Assembly (NCBI GenBank): GCA_963575745.1
Contig: CAUYUJ010003381.1
Location: 387,727 to 451,726 of the forward strand
Origin: Prorocentrum cordatum
Lineage: Eukaryota; Sar; Dinophyceae; Prorocentrales; Prorocentraceae
DNA length: 64,000 nucleotides
Direction: 5' to 3'
Positions 60,696-64,000 of the stretch are shown here, one piece after another; the first letter of the stretch is position 1; each line of letters begins with the position of its first letter. The notes under the pieces were generated by a model that saw only the letters and a list, made by a program, of their open reading frames with translations, was not told where the DNA came from and did not search any database. A program made the translations under genes and the position numbers.

Positions 60696-63600
60696 AAGCA
60701 CTGCAAGACAACGCAAGACAACACGAAACACGGCAACACAATGCAACGCATTGCAATATATTGCAAGCAAGTGCAAGGCAATGCCACGCAATGTAAAAAC
60801 AAAAAAAAAAAAAAAAAAAAAAAAAACGCAAGACAACGCGAGACAGTGCAAGTCGATGCGAGCCGATGCAACCCAATGCAAAGTAACGCAAGACATTGTA
60901 ACACATGTGGAACAATGCAACGCAAGACAACGAAAAACATGCAATGCATCACACGAAAGTACAAGACAACGCAAGACGATGTCAGACTTCACATGAGGGT
61001 GCAAGACATTGCAAGGCAACGCAAGACAATGCAATACGCTCTCTTCCAAATGAGGGCGACACAGGACAGTGCAAGACAACGAAAGACAATGCAAGACACT
61101 GCAAGACAATGCAAGACAACGCAAGGCAATGCAAGGCAAAACAAGAATGTGCAGCACAATGCAAGACACTGCGAAGCAAATTATGGCATTGCAAAACGAT
61201 GCCAGACAATGCGCGAAGTGCATGGCGGTGACAGGCATTGCAGGACGATGCGTGACAATGCAAGCCAATGAGAGATAATGCAAGACGATCCAGGACAGTT
61301 CAAGATACTGCAAGAGAATACAAGACAGCGCAAGACAAGACAATACACATATGGCCAGCACACGACACGGCCAGACATTGGATCAGATTGCAAGGCAGCG
61401 CAAGACAACGCGAGTACATGCAACCCACTGCGAGGACATGCAAGATGATGCGAGACGCTGGAAGACGATGCAAGACGACGCACGGAAGTTCAAGCCGTTG
61501 CAAGACGATACCAGGCAATGCCAGGCCACGCAGGACGGTGCAAGACGGTGCAAGGACATGCTAGACGATCCAAGGCGATGCAATACGATGCAATACGCCA
61601 TGCAGGGCAATAGGCGACAACACAGCGCAAGACAGTTCAAGACAGTTCTTGGAAATGCGAGGTGGTGCCAGGTAGTTCGAGATAGCGCAACGCAATGCAA
61701 CTACGCCGTCAGACAATGCAGGCGTTGCCAGACAGTGCACGGTGCCCAGACTGCGCAGGAGACGGCTACGCCTGTCAAGCTATGGCAAGACAGGGCATTG
61801 CGAGGCAAGACAAGGCAATGCGAGGCAAGACGACGCGAGAGAATACCAGGCAATGTAAGGCAACGCGTGGCAGTGCAAGACATTACGTGGCGATGCAACA
61901 AAACGCGAGGCACTGCACGGCGCTTCGAGGCAATGCAGGGCGCTGCGGGGTAATGCAAGGCAATGCAAGGCTACGCGCGGCAATCCAAGGCACTTGGAGA
62001 CAATGCACGACAATGCTAGGCGGCGCAATGCAATAGAACGCAGGAGACTGCAAGACAACGCCAGGGAACGCACATCAACTCAAGGTGATGGATAGCAGCG
62101 CAAGACACTGCACGACAATGTAATACACAGCAAGACAATGCGAGACAGTGCAAGGCAATGGGAAACCATGCAACGCCGTCCGGACAATGCTGGACAACGC
62201 AAGGCAATGCAGGTCGCTGCAAGGCCAGGCCATGCAAGACAAAGCAAGACATCATCAGACAATGCAAGACAGCGCAGGACAGCGCAAGCCTCTGCAAGGC
62301 GCCGAATGGCACCCCGATGCCATGCAAGACAAGGCACAGGAGCGAAAGAGAGCGCACGGCAGTGCACCGCAGTGCAAGACAGCGCAACACAATGCCAGGT
62401 GTTGCGCGGCGGTGCAAGGCGTAGCAAGGCCATGCCAGGCAATGCAAGACCAGATACCGCAATGTAATGCGTTCACGGCTATGCAAGACAATGCAGCGCA
62501 CGTCGGCCCCATGCAAGCCAAGGCAAGGCTTTGCAGGACAACGAAAGACAAAGCAAGACCAGGCATGTCGACGCGCGACAATGTGACCCACCCCACGGCA
62601 ACGCAATACACTCCAAGACAATGCGAGGCGCTGCAAGACATTGTAAGACAGTGCAAGATTTCACAAGGCAAGACATTGGCAAGACGGTGCGCGGCACCGC
62701 AGGACATCGCACGGCAACGCGCGGCAATGCAAGGTGATGCAAGGCAACGCGAGGCAATGCAAGAACATGCCAGACCAGGCAAGCAGCATATCGCAACATG
62801 GCAATGCATTGCGAGAGGAGGTAAGACAAGGCAAGACAGGGCAATCCCAGACAAGACAAGGCACGACAAGGCAAGACCGGGAAAGGAACGACAGGGCAGG
62901 GCTAGACAGGGCATGTCACGACGCGGCAAGGCAAGGCAAGACATGGTAAGGCGTTTCGGGACGAGGCAAGAAACGTTGCGGCAGGGCAATGCGAGGCAGG
63001 GCAAGGCAGGGCGTGGCCAGGCATGGCAGGACAACGCAGGACTTGGCAAGCCACGGCAAGACATGGCCAGACAAGGCCTCGCGTTGCAAGACAGGGCGGG
63101 GCACGGCGCGACAAGGCGAGACATGGCAATGCACTGCAGGGCCAGACATGGCAAGGCAGGACGCGGCAGGACAAGGCATGCCAGGGCAAGACAGGACAAG
63201 ACAAGGCAAGGCAAGGCAAACCAAGGCAAGGCGCGGCAGGGCAATGCGGTGCACGGCCCGGCCAGACAAGGCTAGACAGGGCAAGGCAAGGCAAGGCAAC
63301 GCAGGGCAAGGCCAGACCAGGCGCGGCATGACACTTCAAGACGAGGCATGATAAGGCTTGACATGGGGCAGCAGGGCAAGCCAAGGCAGGACAAGGCAAG
63401 ACATGGCAGAGCAGCGCATGCCAGGGCAAGACACGGCAAGGCAAGGCAAGGCATGTCAAGACACGTCAGGGCAAGGCAAGAAACGGCAAGCCGAGACATG
63501 TCAGGACATGACAGGTCAAGGCAGGACAGGGCGCGGCACGACGCGCCAGGACGCGGCAAAACAAGGCGAGGCAAGACTTGGCAGGGCAAGGCACGGCAAG

Positions 63601-64000
63601 GCAGGGCGTGGCAAGGCAAGACAAGGCGCGTCAGGGCAAGACAGGGCAAGACATGGGAACGAGGCAAGACAAGGCCAGACAAGGCAAGGCAAGGCAACGC
63701 AACGCAAGACAATGCAAGACAGCGCAGGACAATGCGAGTCAATGCAGGACGCGGCGAGACAAGGCCAGACACGGCAAGACGAGGCAACATAATGCAAGAC
63801 AGCGCAACAAAAGGCAAGTCAATGCGAGAATGCAGGACTTTACAGGGCATCGCCGAGAACGCAAGGCATTGCGGGACAAACGCACGACCATGCAGGAACA
63901 TGCATGCGAATGCATGGCAAGAGGCAGTGCAGGACAATGCAAGACACTGCAAGGCAGCGCGAGACATCGCAAGGCAATGCAAGCCAAGGCAAGACAGGGC
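60696..64000. repeat. Degenerate GCAAGACAAT satellite, at least 3.3 kb
   Basis: 10-11 bp units GCAAGACAAT/GCAAGGCAAC run to the window edge. From about 62820 the usual unit shifts to GGCAAGACAAGGCAGGGCA. An A-rich run of about 28 bases sits at 60797-60826. All open frames here are repeat products, including the Cys/Leu-rich minus-strand ones. Confidence 0.97.

Noticed and set aside
62148-63275. 375-codon plus frame and matching Cys/Leu-rich minus frames
   Set aside because: Direct translation of the GCAAGACAAT satellite; several frames are open at once.

Overview
This is a GC-rich nuclear window from a eukaryote. Its backbone is one protein-coding gene on the + strand, for the NEDD8-activating E1 catalytic subunit UBA3, cut into very short exons separated by large, repeat-filled introns. 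I recover 15 consecutive internal exons (25-110 nt each, 980 nt in total) between 592 and 59726. They join in one open frame across 14 junctions and follow the UBA3 family from the ATP-binding glycine loop, through the catalytic cysteine and both zinc-binding CxxC pairs, to the start of the C-terminal E2-binding domain. The first and last parts of the protein lie outside the window or were not recognised.

The splice sites point to the organism. All acceptors are AG, but of 15 donors eight are GC, six GA and only one GT. Twelve exons end in AG before the intron, and 13 of 15 begin with G. Non-canonical GC/GA donors with an AG|G context, long introns and GC-rich, repeat-dense DNA are known from dinoflagellates, so a dinoflagellate is the most likely source. 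This is an inference, not a proof.

Layout: 1-591 has no recognised gene. Intron 3 (6365-19879) holds a 7.5-kb antisense tyrosine-recombinase retrotransposon of the Ngaro/PAT type (8235-15690). It has a complete A1...B1-A2-B2 split-direct-repeat structure, RT/RNase H, a zinc-knuckle Gag-like region and a tyrosine recombinase; the coding regions are damaged. It sits inside a small inverted-repeat element (family R) whose uninterrupted relatives occur at 19245 and 25821. Intron 9 (32055-40423) holds an unidentified minus-strand coding remnant and several tandem arrays. Intron 10 (40534-48020) is mostly minisatellites. From about 60.7 kb to the right edge the window is a degenerate 10-11 bp satellite.

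The rest of the introns is (GGA)n polypurine tracts, mostly purine-rich on the sense strand, several families of short inverted-repeat (MITE-like) elements, and minisatellites shared between introns. I see no tRNA, rRNA, CRISPR array, or second intact gene. The many long open frames in the purine and satellite tracts are composition artefacts.
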